From positions 1 through 7,718 of the forward strand of contig CAMPGR010000157.1 in assembly GCA_946885605.1 (NCBI GenBank): a DNA stretch of 7,718 bases, written 5' to 3'. The translations under genes and the position numbers were made by a program. The notes below the pieces were generated by a model. It did not search any database. It was given only the letters and a program-made list of their open reading frames with translations, and had not been told where the DNA came from. Within the stretch, counting starts at the first letter, position 1, and every line of letters starts with the position of its first letter. Below are positions 1 to 5,263 of this stretch, one piece after another. The DNA is from an uncultured Pseudomonadota bacterium. GTDB lineage: Bacteria > Pseudomonadota > Gammaproteobacteria > Burkholderiales > SG8-41.

Positions 1-87
1 ATCCCATCCTGCGTCAGTCCTGCCTCGACAGCGCGAGCAGGCGCGCGCGGCTCGCGCGGTCGAGGCAGGACTGACGCAGGATGGGAT
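1..87. repeat. Near-perfect inverted repeat (foldback) at the window edge
   Basis: Bases 1-28 are the exact reverse complement of 60-87. The pairing continues inward, so that 37 of 38 positions pair between 1-38 and 50-87 (the exception is 30 against 58), leaving an 11-nt centre at 39-49. The outer half of the left arm is simply the mirror image of metallophosphoesterase coding sequence. It turns that reading frame into a short junk tail and a stop. A perfect arm that begins at base 1 and copies adjacent coding sequence is typical of a snap-back chimera or a contig end mis-extended through a short natural palindrome (CGCGAGC/GCTCGCG at 32-38 and 50-56). A real hairpin cannot be excluded from sequence alone. 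Confidence 0.9.
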
Positions 88-607
88 CATCGTGATCCGC
101 TTCGTCGGGATGGTCGAGAAAGAGCGGCTTGTGCAGGAAGAGCGCAACCGGCCTGCCTGAGAAAGACGGGAGGCTCTCCTCGATCCAGCGCCACTGCTCT
201 TCTTCTGCGCGCGCGCCGCCGCTACCGAAGAGTTGGGCGTTGACTCCGACGAATCCCCAGCCGCCCGCCTCGAAGGCCCAGCGCTCCTCGCCGAAGTGGC
301 GCGCGAAGCGCGCGCGCCGCTCGTCGTTGACGCGCTGCGGCATCTTGCCGAAGAGCACGTTGTCGCCGATGTCGTGGTTGCCCGGGAGACAGCGGTAGGG
401 CGAGCTCAGCTTCCCGAGCTCACCGCGCGCAAACGCATGGTCCGCCTCCACGTCCGGGTCCTCCATCACGAGATCGCCATTCACGACGACGACATCCGGC
501 TTCTCGCGCTCGATCCACGCTGCCACGAGCTGCCAGTTGTCGTGATGGTGCGCGTCGCCCGCGCCGAGATGGAGATCGGAAACCTGAATCAGGCGGTACT
601 CGCTCAT
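14..607 (-). CDS. Calcineurin-like metallophosphoesterase (CpdA/Icc-like), 3' end lost in foldback
   Basis: A binuclear-metal phosphoesterase of the calcineurin-like superfamily, closest in look to the cyclic-nucleotide phosphodiesterase CpdA/Icc group and likely cytosolic. Metal-site motifs are in order: SDLHL (D11, H13), NGDL (D45), PGNHD (N77, H78) and LHKPLF (H159). An N123-containing GVNAQL strand sits between them. The visible protein is 197 residues, shorter than the usual 240-280 residues. The last metal motif of the family (GHxH) is absent because the frame enters the inverted repeat: residues up to about DRASRARLLAL look natural, and the final SRQD and stop come from the mirrored arm. 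The gene is therefore probably intact in the organism and truncated here. The ATG at 607 is chosen because the SDLHL strand follows at once; no good Shine-Dalgarno is seen. The gene diverges from the secreted-protein gene at 878. The cAMP substrate is inferred from the family, not shown. Confidence 0.88.
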   Translation of the reverse strand: MSEYRLIQVSDLHLGAGDAHHHDNWQLVAAWIEREKPDVVVVNGDLVMEDPDVEADHAFARGELGKLSSPYRCLPGNHDIGDNVLFGKMPQRVNDERRARFARHFGEERWAFEAGGWGFVGVNAQLFGSGGARAEEEQWRWIEESLPSFSGRPVALFLHKPLFLDHPDEADHDDPILRQSCLDRASRARLLALSRQD

Positions 608-711
608 ATCGTCGCCATGCTACGGAGCGACGGCCGCGCCGGCAAGCGCGCGGCGCGCGCAAGCGTAATCCTGGAAGCGAAATAAGTCACACGCAAGACG
701 CGAAAACCGCG

Positions 712-738
712 TTGGCGGCTTGCGCTGTTTGCTATAAT
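712..738 (+). promoter_or_regulatory. Candidate sigma-70 promoter for the secreted-protein gene
   Basis: A perfect TATAAT at 733-738 is preceded by TTGGCG at 712-717, a spacer of 15 nt, which is short. GTTGGC at 710-715 would give 17 nt but matches less well. Transcription would start near 745, leaving a leader of about 130 nt before the GTG at 878. The -10 box is strong and the -35 box is uncertain. Confidence 0.5.
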
Positions 739-759
739 CGCCGCGAAAAAATAACGTGG

Positions 760-782
760 TTCGCGGGGGAGAATTCCCCGAA
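760..782 (+). other. Hairpin in the 5' leader
   Basis: CGGGGGA (764-770) can pair with TTCCCCG (774-780) around a GAA loop, with one G-T wobble. The flanking TTCG/CGAA can alternatively extend the stem with a one-base bulge. No T-run follows, so it is not an intrinsic terminator. It sits about 15-35 nt into the predicted transcript and could stabilise the leader. A regulatory role is unproven. Confidence 0.4.
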
Positions 783-860
783 GTCCGACAGTCAAACACC
801 AACCGCGCAGGCGCGTGGCGTTCTGTGCAGATGTGGATGCGCGAGCATGCTCTGCGCGCG

Positions 861-867
861 AGGGAGG
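861..867 (+). promoter_or_regulatory. Shine-Dalgarno AGGGAGG deciding a GTG start
   Basis: AGGGAGG ends 10 nt before the GTG at 878. The ATG-initiated upstream extension from 815 has no ribosome binding site and would put about 20 unlikely residues before the signal peptide. The GTG start is preferred for that reason. Confidence 0.6.
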
Positions 868-877
868 CAAGCGGAAA

Positions 878-1411
878 GTGGCACATCGCACGATCCACCG
901 ATGGCTCGCGGCATGCTGTGCGGCGGCGCTCATGGCGGGAGCGACTACGGCTATCGCTGCGGAAAAAAAACACAAGAAGCGGGCGGCGCCCAAGAAAGTC
1001 GAGCGTCTCACCTGCATGCTGGGTAACGAAGACCGGCACGCGCGCATCGCCGTGGAGCTGAAGGGCGGGGCAGTGGACAGCTTCGCGTATTACAGCAAAT
1101 GGAAGCCGCGTACGTGCTCGGTGCACGTGGTGCGCGGCGACGCCTACAGCAAGTGGAAGGACTACGGCAGCCACACGACCGTCACCACCGAGAACGGGAC
1201 GTTTCTCATCGAGCACGCGCGCGCGCAGGTCCAGTTCCTCTTCCGGGACGTGGACCGCATGTTCTACTGCGGAATGGAAGGGAAGCTGCGCGGCAGCGTG
1301 ACCGTCAAGCGCGGCAAGCGCGAATGCGTGGTGGAAGGCGTGATGGACGAGGAGGGCGCGCCGGACTCCACTCCGCTTCCTTCCGCCTCCGTGGGGCCTT
1401 CAGCGGGCTAA
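878..1411 (+). CDS. Secreted four-cysteine protein of unknown function
   Basis: A protein of 177 residues that I do not recognise. Residues 1-28 form a clear signal peptide: a basic N-terminus (HRTIHR), a hydrophobic core (WLAACCAAALMAGA) and an Ala-x-Ala type cleavage site before EKKHKK. A lysine- and arginine-rich linker follows, then a compact domain with four cysteines in the contexts LTCML, RTCSV, FYCGM and RECVV, which could form two disulfides in the periplasm. YSKWK occurs twice, about 20 residues apart, suggesting a small internal duplication. The C-terminal tail is rich in Pro, Ser and Gly and may be disordered. The start is the GTG behind AGGGAGG. The gene has its own promoter upstream and converges on the glycine-rich protein gene, the two stop codons overlapping. 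Function is unknown; an envelope location is the only inference I make. Confidence 0.75.
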   Translation: MAHRTIHRWLAACCAAALMAGATTAIAAEKKHKKRAAPKKVERLTCMLGNEDRHARIAVELKGGAVDSFAYYSKWKPRTCSVHVVRGDAYSKWKDYGSHTTVTTENGTFLIEHARAQVQFLFRDVDRMFYCGMEGKLRGSVTVKRGKRECVVEGVMDEEGAPDSTPLPSASVGPSAG

Positions 1412-2274
1412 TTGCCTTTCCCGAGCGCCTTGCCATGCCCGGCGGATTTCGCTCCCGCCTGGGCGCCCATTGTTCCACCGCCCGTGACGATGCCGCGACC
1501 ATAGGCGTTACCGTGGCCGTTGCCGTGCGCACCCGCGACACCGGTGCCGGAGCCGGTGACGATGCCCCGGCCGTAGGCATGCCCTTGGCCGTGGCTACCG
1601 CCGGTGGTGCCGCCCGCTGTCACGACGCCCGAATTGCTGCGGCCGCTGGTGGCCGTCGTCACGGAGCCCGAGGTTGGCGCGCGTGAGGCGCTCAAGCTGG
1701 CGTTTGAGGATTTCATGCCGCTGATGACGGGCCCCAGCTTATAGCCGTACTGGTGCGCGATCTGGCCCCATCCCATGCCCTGTGCCCGGAGTTCGAGCAC
1801 ACCGGTCATCGTGGTCGTCTGTCCGTTCGGCGCCGTCACGGTGCCACCCGTCAGCGCTGCTTCGATCTGTGCTGCAGTGGGGTCGGTGATGCCGGCGCGG
1901 GCGAGCTGCTGCTTTGCCAGAGCGAGCGACGTGTAAACGTTGCCGTATCCCATCTTTCCGGTGGGCGGCGTGAACGTGGCGGATGTGGTCGCGCCCTTGG
2001 CATCGATCGACGTGAGCGTGATCGAGGTGCCGTTGCGAAGCCCGGTGACAAGAGCATCCGAATTCTCACGCGAGCCTGCGAACGCGCTGAAATCCGAGCT
2101 GATTTTTCCGGACACCGCGCCTTCACCGCGGGGAGTTGCCAACGCCTCCATCTGCTGCGTCTGGGTCGCGAGCGCGGTGTCGCCGCTTTCCGCTGCGATA
2201 ACGCTCGACGAAACGGCGGCAAGTGCTCCGCCTAACAACAGAATGGCCCTGCTCAAAGTCGTGCAGCCTTTCAC
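1408..2274 (-). CDS. Glycine-rich secreted protein with C-terminal repeats, unknown function
   Basis: A protein of 288 residues starting at GTG 2274, six nt after a strong AAGGAGG. A longer frame from 2304 would run through that ribosome binding site, so it is rejected. Residues 1-28 form a signal peptide (KGCTTLSR, then a hydrophobic stretch ending SSSVIAA before ESGD). The middle contains a Thr-rich region and an Ala-rich helical stretch (AKQQLARAGITDPTAAQIE), then a helix-turn segment GVLELRAQGMGWGQIAHQYG. I associate this with uncharacterised secreted proteins of Betaproteobacteria but cannot name the family. From about residue 214 to the end the chain is Gly/His/Thr-rich and repetitive, without aromatic or hydrophobic core positions, so it is probably flexible. 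It is the last gene of the likely minus-strand cluster, starting 33 nt after the DUF3568-like gene stop. An exported structural or stress-related role is only a guess. Confidence 0.75.
   Translation of the reverse strand: MKGCTTLSRAILLLGGALAAVSSSVIAAESGDTALATQTQQMEALATPRGEGAVSGKISSDFSAFAGSRENSDALVTGLRNGTSITLTSIDAKGATTSATFTPPTGKMGYGNVYTSLALAKQQLARAGITDPTAAQIEAALTGGTVTAPNGQTTTMTGVLELRAQGMGWGQIAHQYGYKLGPVISGMKSSNASLSASRAPTSGSVTTATSGRSNSGVVTAGGTTGGSHGQGHAYGRGIVTGSGTGVAGAHGNGHGNAYGRGIVTGGGTMGAQAGAKSAGHGKALGKGN
1411..1635 (-). repeat. Degenerate 21-24-codon tandem repeats inside the glycine-rich gene
   Basis: The C-terminal coding region contains tandem units beginning GVVT, GRGIVTG and GRGIVTG (residues 214-234, 235-258 and 259-288). 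The second and third are 24 codons apart, and both are recognisable in the DNA (GTGACGATGCC at 1484 and 1556 on the plus strand, 72 nt apart). The first and last units are degenerate. The unit ends in a His/Gly/Asn stretch followed by AY. Unit number could vary between strains by slippage or recombination. Confidence 0.7.
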
Positions 2275-2280
2275 GTGACA

Positions 2281-2287
2281 CCTCCTT
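2281..2287 (-). promoter_or_regulatory. Shine-Dalgarno AAGGAGG deciding a GTG start
   Basis: On the minus strand AAGGAGG is followed by a 6-nt spacer (TGTCAC) and GTG at 2274. This is the strongest ribosome binding site of the minus-strand cluster, so the glycine-rich protein is likely translated independently of the gene before it. Confidence 0.8.
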
Positions 2288-2307
2288 TTCGTGAAGCCAT
2301 GCAACGC

Positions 2308-2724
2308 TCAGGTCCCACCGAGCACGCGCTCGGTCTGGAGGATGATTTCAGTCGCCGTGGCGGCATCGCGAAAAATGCCGTTCTTCGCCGTCGAACGCAT
2401 GCGCGTCGTCTTCGGCGTGATCGCCTCGAGCTCCACCTCGATCTCGCGGTCCGAAGCGCGCGCCGTCAGACGCTCGCCGTTTTCCATGCCTTCCTTCCCG
2501 CCGACCTTGATGCCCATCCGGTGGAACGCCGTGAGCACCGCCGCGCGCACGCGCGGCAGCGGCACGGAGAACGTCCGGTAGGCGATGCCCGTCAGCGTGT
2601 GCTGCACCCCGGCCGCCGCGCCAACGCCCATGGCGGTCAGCGTGATCGGCTCACACCCCCCTGATCCAAGCACGAGGCAAACGAGCGCCATCCGCCACGT
2701 GAGCGATCTTGTTCTTTTGCTCAC
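2308..2724 (-). CDS. DUF3568-like small lipoprotein
   Basis: A protein of 138 residues resembling the DUF3568 family of small envelope lipoproteins. The N-terminus has a basic region (SKRTRSLTWR), a hydrophobic stretch and a cysteine at 24 in LGSGGC. This is a weak lipobox, so lipidation is probable but not certain. After it come a Gly/Ala segment (MGVGAAAGVQHTLTGIAYRT), an amphipathic helix (VRAAVLTAFHRMGIKV) and alternating strands (REIEVELEAITPKTTRMRSTAKNG), ending in a helix (DAATATEIILQTERVL). The GTG at 2724 overlaps the TGA of the CoA-transferase (GTGA), which implies translational coupling; the alternative ATG at 2691 would cut away the basic part of the signal peptide. A longer open frame extends back to 3186, but it lies inside the CoA-transferase and is a shadow. 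Molecular function of the family is unknown. Confidence 0.75.
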   Translation of the reverse strand: MSKRTRSLTWRMALVCLVLGSGGCEPITLTAMGVGAAAGVQHTLTGIAYRTFSVPLPRVRAAVLTAFHRMGIKVGGKEGMENGERLTARASDREIEVELEAITPKTTRMRSTAKNGIFRDAATATEIILQTERVLGGT

Positions 2725-3944
2725 GCCGAAGCCGTCGCCTTTTCCCGATACTTGTCGTAAATCACGCCTGCGTCGAACAACGCGTTGATTTCCCGGTCGG
2801 CATAACCGGCCGCGCGCAGCGCTTCCGCGGTGTGCTGCCCTAGCCACGGCGCCGCGCGTCGAATTGCGAGCAGCTCGCCGCTCGACTTCACCGGCAATCC
2901 GAGCGATTTCATGCGCCCGATCTTCGGATGGTCGATCTCGACCACCATGTTGCGCGCCTTGATGTGCGGATCGTTCAGTATCTGATCGTAACTGTAGACG
3001 GGACCACCCGGCACTTGAGCGGCGTCGAGCTTTTCGACCCAGTACGCCGTGGGCTGTGTGGCGAACACCGACTCGATCTCGCGTTCCAGCTCGTCGATGT
3101 GCTCGAGCCGCGACGAGAGATCGATGAACCGCGGATCGGTGAGCCATTCCGGCTTGCCGCACACCATGGTGCAGAAGTTGTGCCACAGCTTGTTGTTGTT
3201 CGCGCCGACGGTGACGTAGCCGTCCTGCGTCTTGTACGCCTGGTACGGCGTCGAACGACGGTGCCGCGTGCCGGTGGCTACAGGCAGCTCTTCAGACCCG
3301 AAATACGCGCCCGATTCCCAGTGCGTCCACGCAAGACCCGCTTCGAGGAGCGAGGTCTCCAGGTACTGGCCCTTGCCGGATTTCAACCGGCTGATGTAGG
3401 CGCCGAGAATCGCATAGAGCGCGGTCACGCCGCTTGCGATGTCGTTCATCGCGATCCCGACTTTGGCGGGGCGGCCGCCGGGGTAGCCCGTCATCATCAT
3501 GATGCCCGACATGCCTTGCGCCACGATGTCGAAACCGCCCTTGCGGCCGTAGGGGCCGGTCTGGCCGAAACCCGACATCGATGCGTAGATGACAGCCGGG
3601 TTTATCCTGCTGATCGCCTCGTAGTCGATGCCGAGCTTGCGCACGACGCCGGGGCGAAAGTTTTCCGTAATGATGTCCGCTTTGGCCGCGAGCTTCATGA
3701 AGGCTTCCTTGCCGCGCGGGTCCTTCATGTTGAGCGCAACGCTCTTCTTGTTGCGATTGAGGACCGCGAAGCAGTACGACTCGCCGTTCACCTTGGGGTC
3801 GAAGCGCCGCGCGGAGTCGCCTTCCGGAAAATTCTCGATCTTGAGCACTTCCGCGCCCATGTCTCCGAGCACCATGCAGCAGTAAGGGCCGGCCATGACG
3901 CTCGTCAGGTCCACCACCTTCACGCCTTCCAGGGGAAGCGGCAT
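2721..3944 (-). CDS. CaiB/BaiF family CoA-transferase (class III)
   Basis: A cytosolic class III CoA-transferase of 407 residues, the usual length. The family moves CoA between acyl-CoA and a free carboxylic acid through an enzyme-bound mixed anhydride. Visible hallmarks are the N-terminal VKVVDLTSVMAGPYC and LGDMGAEVLKIE (residues 8-37), NRNKKS (63-68), ENFRPGVVRKLGIDY (94-108), SGFGQTGPY and FDIVAQGMSG (124-147), and the catalytic aspartate D168 in AMNDIASG. This matches the active-site Asp of formyl-CoA transferase (about 169). The late GPVYSYDQILNDPHIKARNM segment is also typical. ATG 3944 is chosen because family homology starts there; GGAG at 3955-3958 lies upstream. It diverges from a Bug receptor gene and its stop overlaps the DUF3568-like start. 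Specificity (carnitine, formate, oxalate, succinate, mesaconate and others) cannot be read from the sequence. Confidence 0.93.
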   Translation of the reverse strand: MPLPLEGVKVVDLTSVMAGPYCCMVLGDMGAEVLKIENFPEGDSARRFDPKVNGESYCFAVLNRNKKSVALNMKDPRGKEAFMKLAAKADIITENFRPGVVRKLGIDYEAISRINPAVIYASMSGFGQTGPYGRKGGFDIVAQGMSGIMMMTGYPGGRPAKVGIAMNDIASGVTALYAILGAYISRLKSGKGQYLETSLLEAGLAWTHWESGAYFGSEELPVATGTRHRRSTPYQAYKTQDGYVTVGANNNKLWHNFCTMVCGKPEWLTDPRFIDLSSRLEHIDELEREIESVFATQPTAYWVEKLDAAQVPGGPVYSYDQILNDPHIKARNMVVEIDHPKIGRMKSLGLPVKSSGELLAIRRAAPWLGQHTAEALRAAGYADREINALFDAGVIYDKYREKATASA

Positions 3945-4017
3945 TGCGTCGTGTCTCCGCGTATATGCGACGCGCCGCGAAGCGGGGCGCGCGCGAAAGC
4001 CGTTAATAATGAAGAGG

Positions 4018-4046
4018 ATTATAGCGTTGCCCGGCCGGAGCTGCAG
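4018..4046 (-). promoter_or_regulatory. Candidate promoter for the CoA-transferase cluster
   Basis: Read on the minus strand, a perfect TATAAT occupies 4023-4018 in the context GC-TATAAT-C, like that at 731-739. Seventeen nt upstream the best -35 is CTGCAG (4046-4041), which is weak. The start would be near 4011, giving a leader of roughly 65 nt. The box lies back to back with the Bug promoter, whose -35 starts 8 nt away, so the two could compete or share a regulator. Confidence 0.45.
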
Positions 4047-4053
4047 CCGCGCA

Positions 4054-4083
4054 TTGAACGGCGTTGCTTGTTTCGAGGATAAT
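4054..4083 (+). promoter_or_regulatory. Candidate promoter of the first Bug receptor gene
   Basis: TTGAAC (4054-4059), an 18-nt spacer and GATAAT (4078-4083), a good sigma-70 match. The second Bug gene has the same two boxes with the same spacing, and both spacers contain a matching TTTTCG or TTTCG motif near the -10. The predicted leader is about 37 nt. Confidence 0.6.
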
Positions 4084-4113
4084 GCCAAAAAAATCACAGC
4101 AGGCATCCAACCT

Positions 4114-4121
4114 GGAGGAGG
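4114..4121 (+). promoter_or_regulatory. Shine-Dalgarno GGAGGAGG of the first Bug gene
   Basis: GGAGGAGG lies 5 nt before ATG 4127. It rules out the longer in-frame start at 4064, which falls inside the promoter. Confidence 0.75.
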
Positions 4122-4126
4122 TCATC

Positions 4127-5095
4127 ATGAAGCTGCGTTGCCGCATCGTACTGCCCGTCGTACTCGCCGCACTTTCAGCTCCCATCCTCGCGCTTGCGCA
4201 GGCTTATCCATCCAAGCCGGTGCGCGTGGTCATCGTGTTCCCGCCGGGCGGATCGAACGATGTGGTCGGCCGCCTGGTATTCCAGAAGGTTTCGGAGCTC
4301 GCGGGACAGCAGTTCGTGATTGACAATCGCGGCGGCGCGGCCGGCACCATCGGCTCGGAAATCGTCGTGAAAAGCCCGCCGGACGGCTATACCGTCATGG
4401 TGCAGTCGACGACGCACGTCGCGAACGCGCACCTCTACAAGAAACTGCCCTATAACGTTCTGAAGGACTTCATCGGCGTGACGCCCATGGCGCGACAGGT
4501 CGGGATGCTCGTCGTGCATCCGTCGATGCCGGTCAGGAACGGCAAGGAGTTCATCGCGCTCGCGAAGAAACGCCCCGGCGAAATCGTTTACGGCTCCGCC
4601 GGCAACGGCAGTTACGTGCATCTCTCGATGGCGCTGATGGCCTCCATGGCGAATCTCAAAATGGTCCATGTACCTTACAAGGGGGGCGGCCCGGTGAACG
4701 TGGCCATTGCTTCCGGAGAGGTCCAGGCCGTTCTTGCGACGATCGGCTCCCTGACTGCGAACTTGAAGGCAAAGCGCGTACGTCCGCTCGGCGTAAGCTC
4801 GGAGAAACGCACCAAGGCGTATCCGGATGTCCCGGCCATCGCGGAATTCGTGCCGGGCTACGAATTCACGGCATGGGTCGGCTGCTTTGTGCCGGCCGGC
4901 ACCCCGAAAGCGATCGTCGATACGCTGAACGGCCTGATAGGGAAAGCGCTGGCCGACGCGGGCGTGGCGGAGAAACTTTCGGCGCAGACGCTCGACCCGA
5001 TGCACATGACGCCGGAGCAGTTCGCGCAGCGCCTCAAGTCCGACTACGACAAGTACGAAAAGGTGGTGAAGATCAGCGGCGCCAAGGTGGACTGA
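4127..5095 (+). CDS. Bug-type tripartite tricarboxylate transporter substrate-binding protein (first copy)
   Basis: A periplasmic solute-binding protein of the Bug/TctC family, 322 residues, the usual full length. Residues 1-26 form a signal peptide (MKLRCR, hydrophobic core, ALAQA) with mature protein from YPSKPVRVV. Family hallmarks are FPPGGSNDVVGR near the N-terminus of the mature chain, DNRGGAAGTIGSE, KSPPDGYT, the ligand-loop region YGSAGNGSYVHLSMAL, HVPYKGGGP, SGEVQA and the RPLGVSS strand. Members bind carboxylates, amino acids or amides and feed them to a TctA/TctB permease or act as sensors. No permease gene is visible here, so the protein may be an orphan receptor. Compared with the downstream paralog and the usual family sequence it lacks one residue in IAEF-VPGYE (usually IAEAGVPGYE). 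It diverges from the CoA-transferase gene. Ligand unknown. Confidence 0.95.
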   Translation: MKLRCRIVLPVVLAALSAPILALAQAYPSKPVRVVIVFPPGGSNDVVGRLVFQKVSELAGQQFVIDNRGGAAGTIGSEIVVKSPPDGYTVMVQSTTHVANAHLYKKLPYNVLKDFIGVTPMARQVGMLVVHPSMPVRNGKEFIALAKKRPGEIVYGSAGNGSYVHLSMALMASMANLKMVHVPYKGGGPVNVAIASGEVQAVLATIGSLTANLKAKRVRPLGVSSEKRTKAYPDVPAIAEFVPGYEFTAWVGCFVPAGTPKAIVDTLNGLIGKALADAGVAEKLSAQTLDPMHMTPEQFAQRLKSDYDKYEKVVKISGAKVD

Positions 5096-5133
5096 GCCCG
5101 GGCAGCTGGGATTAACGTGCTATACCATAGGGG

Positions 5134-5155
5134 CTTGTCATCGAAACTTGACAAG
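5134..5155. repeat. 7-bp dyad overlapping a perfect -35 box
   Basis: CTTGTCA (5134-5140) and TGACAAG (5149-5155) are exact inverted copies separated by 8 nt. The right arm overlaps TTGACA at 5148-5153. The position suits an operator for a dimeric repressor or activator, but a coincidence of a -35 box and its mirror cannot be excluded. Confidence 0.45.
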
Positions 5156-5176
5156 GTGTCGCAAAATGTCTACATA
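5148..5176 (+). promoter_or_regulatory. Candidate upstream promoter of the MEDS pair
   Basis: Consensus TTGACA (5148-5153) with an optimal 17-nt spacer to TACATA (5171-5176), a poor -10 match. It could be an activator-dependent promoter. It would give a leader of about 80 nt. Confidence 0.35.
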
Positions 5177-5201
5177 AGCTATTGATTAAAAGTAAAAAAC
5201 G

Positions 5202-5230
5202 TTTACACTCCCCGAAGGGTGGTTTAGGAT
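5202..5230 (+). promoter_or_regulatory. Candidate proximal promoter with a dyad in its spacer
   Basis: TTTACA (5202-5207), 17 nt, TAGGAT (5225-5230), following an A-rich stretch. The spacer holds the imperfect dyad ACTCCCCGAAGGGTGGT (5207-5223; pairs AC..CCC with GGG..GT around 5215), where a bound dimer would directly control RNA polymerase. The transcript would start near 5237, about 27 nt before ATG 5264. Confidence 0.5.
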
Positions 5231-5263
5231 GCGCCAACGTGACCGGCTGCGTGGCGCGCATCG

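Larger units (their letters stand above)
608..877. other. Gene-free divergent region with promoter and 5' leader
   Basis: This 270-nt stretch lies between the divergent metallophosphoesterase and the secreted-protein gene. I see no convincing gene in it. Open frames on the minus strand here and in the following gene have no family resemblance and look like GC-bias shadows. It holds the promoter at 712-738, an A-run just after it (745-751) and a GC hairpin at 760-782. A minus-strand promoter for the phosphoesterase must also lie here, but I could not place one with confidence. Confidence 0.6.
5096..5263 (+). promoter_or_regulatory. AT-rich regulatory region ahead of the MEDS pair
   Basis: This 168-nt intergenic region is much richer in A and T than its surroundings, especially 5160-5205. 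It contains the dyad 5134-5155, a first candidate promoter at 5148-5176, an A-rich stretch at 5187-5199 that could act as an UP element, and a second candidate promoter at 5202-5230 with its own dyad. A short palindrome GCCCGGGC follows the Bug stop (5096-5103), but no T-run follows it. No terminator was identified. Confidence 0.6.

Noticed and set aside
604..1216. Minus-strand frames across the leader and the secreted-protein gene
   Set aside because: They run antisense to the signal peptide and promoter of the plus-strand gene, and have no family likeness.
2725..3186. N-terminal extension of the DUF3568-like frame back to 3186
   Set aside because: It lies inside the CoA-transferase, has low-complexity Arg-rich translation, and would bury the signal peptide at 2724.
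2928..4082. 384-codon open frame on the plus strand
   Set aside because: It lies wholly opposite the well-supported CaiB/BaiF CoA-transferase, its translation is Arg/His/Val-rich with no domain likeness, and it is explained by high third-position GC.
4175..5005. 276-codon open frame on the minus strand
   Set aside because: Antisense to the first Bug gene. Similar His/Arg-rich antisense frames lie opposite the second Bug gene, as expected when paralogs share codon bias.
5096..5112. Terminator after the first Bug gene at the palindrome GCCCGGGC
   Set aside because: The palindrome has no loop and no T-run follows; it is probably chance in GC-rich sequence.
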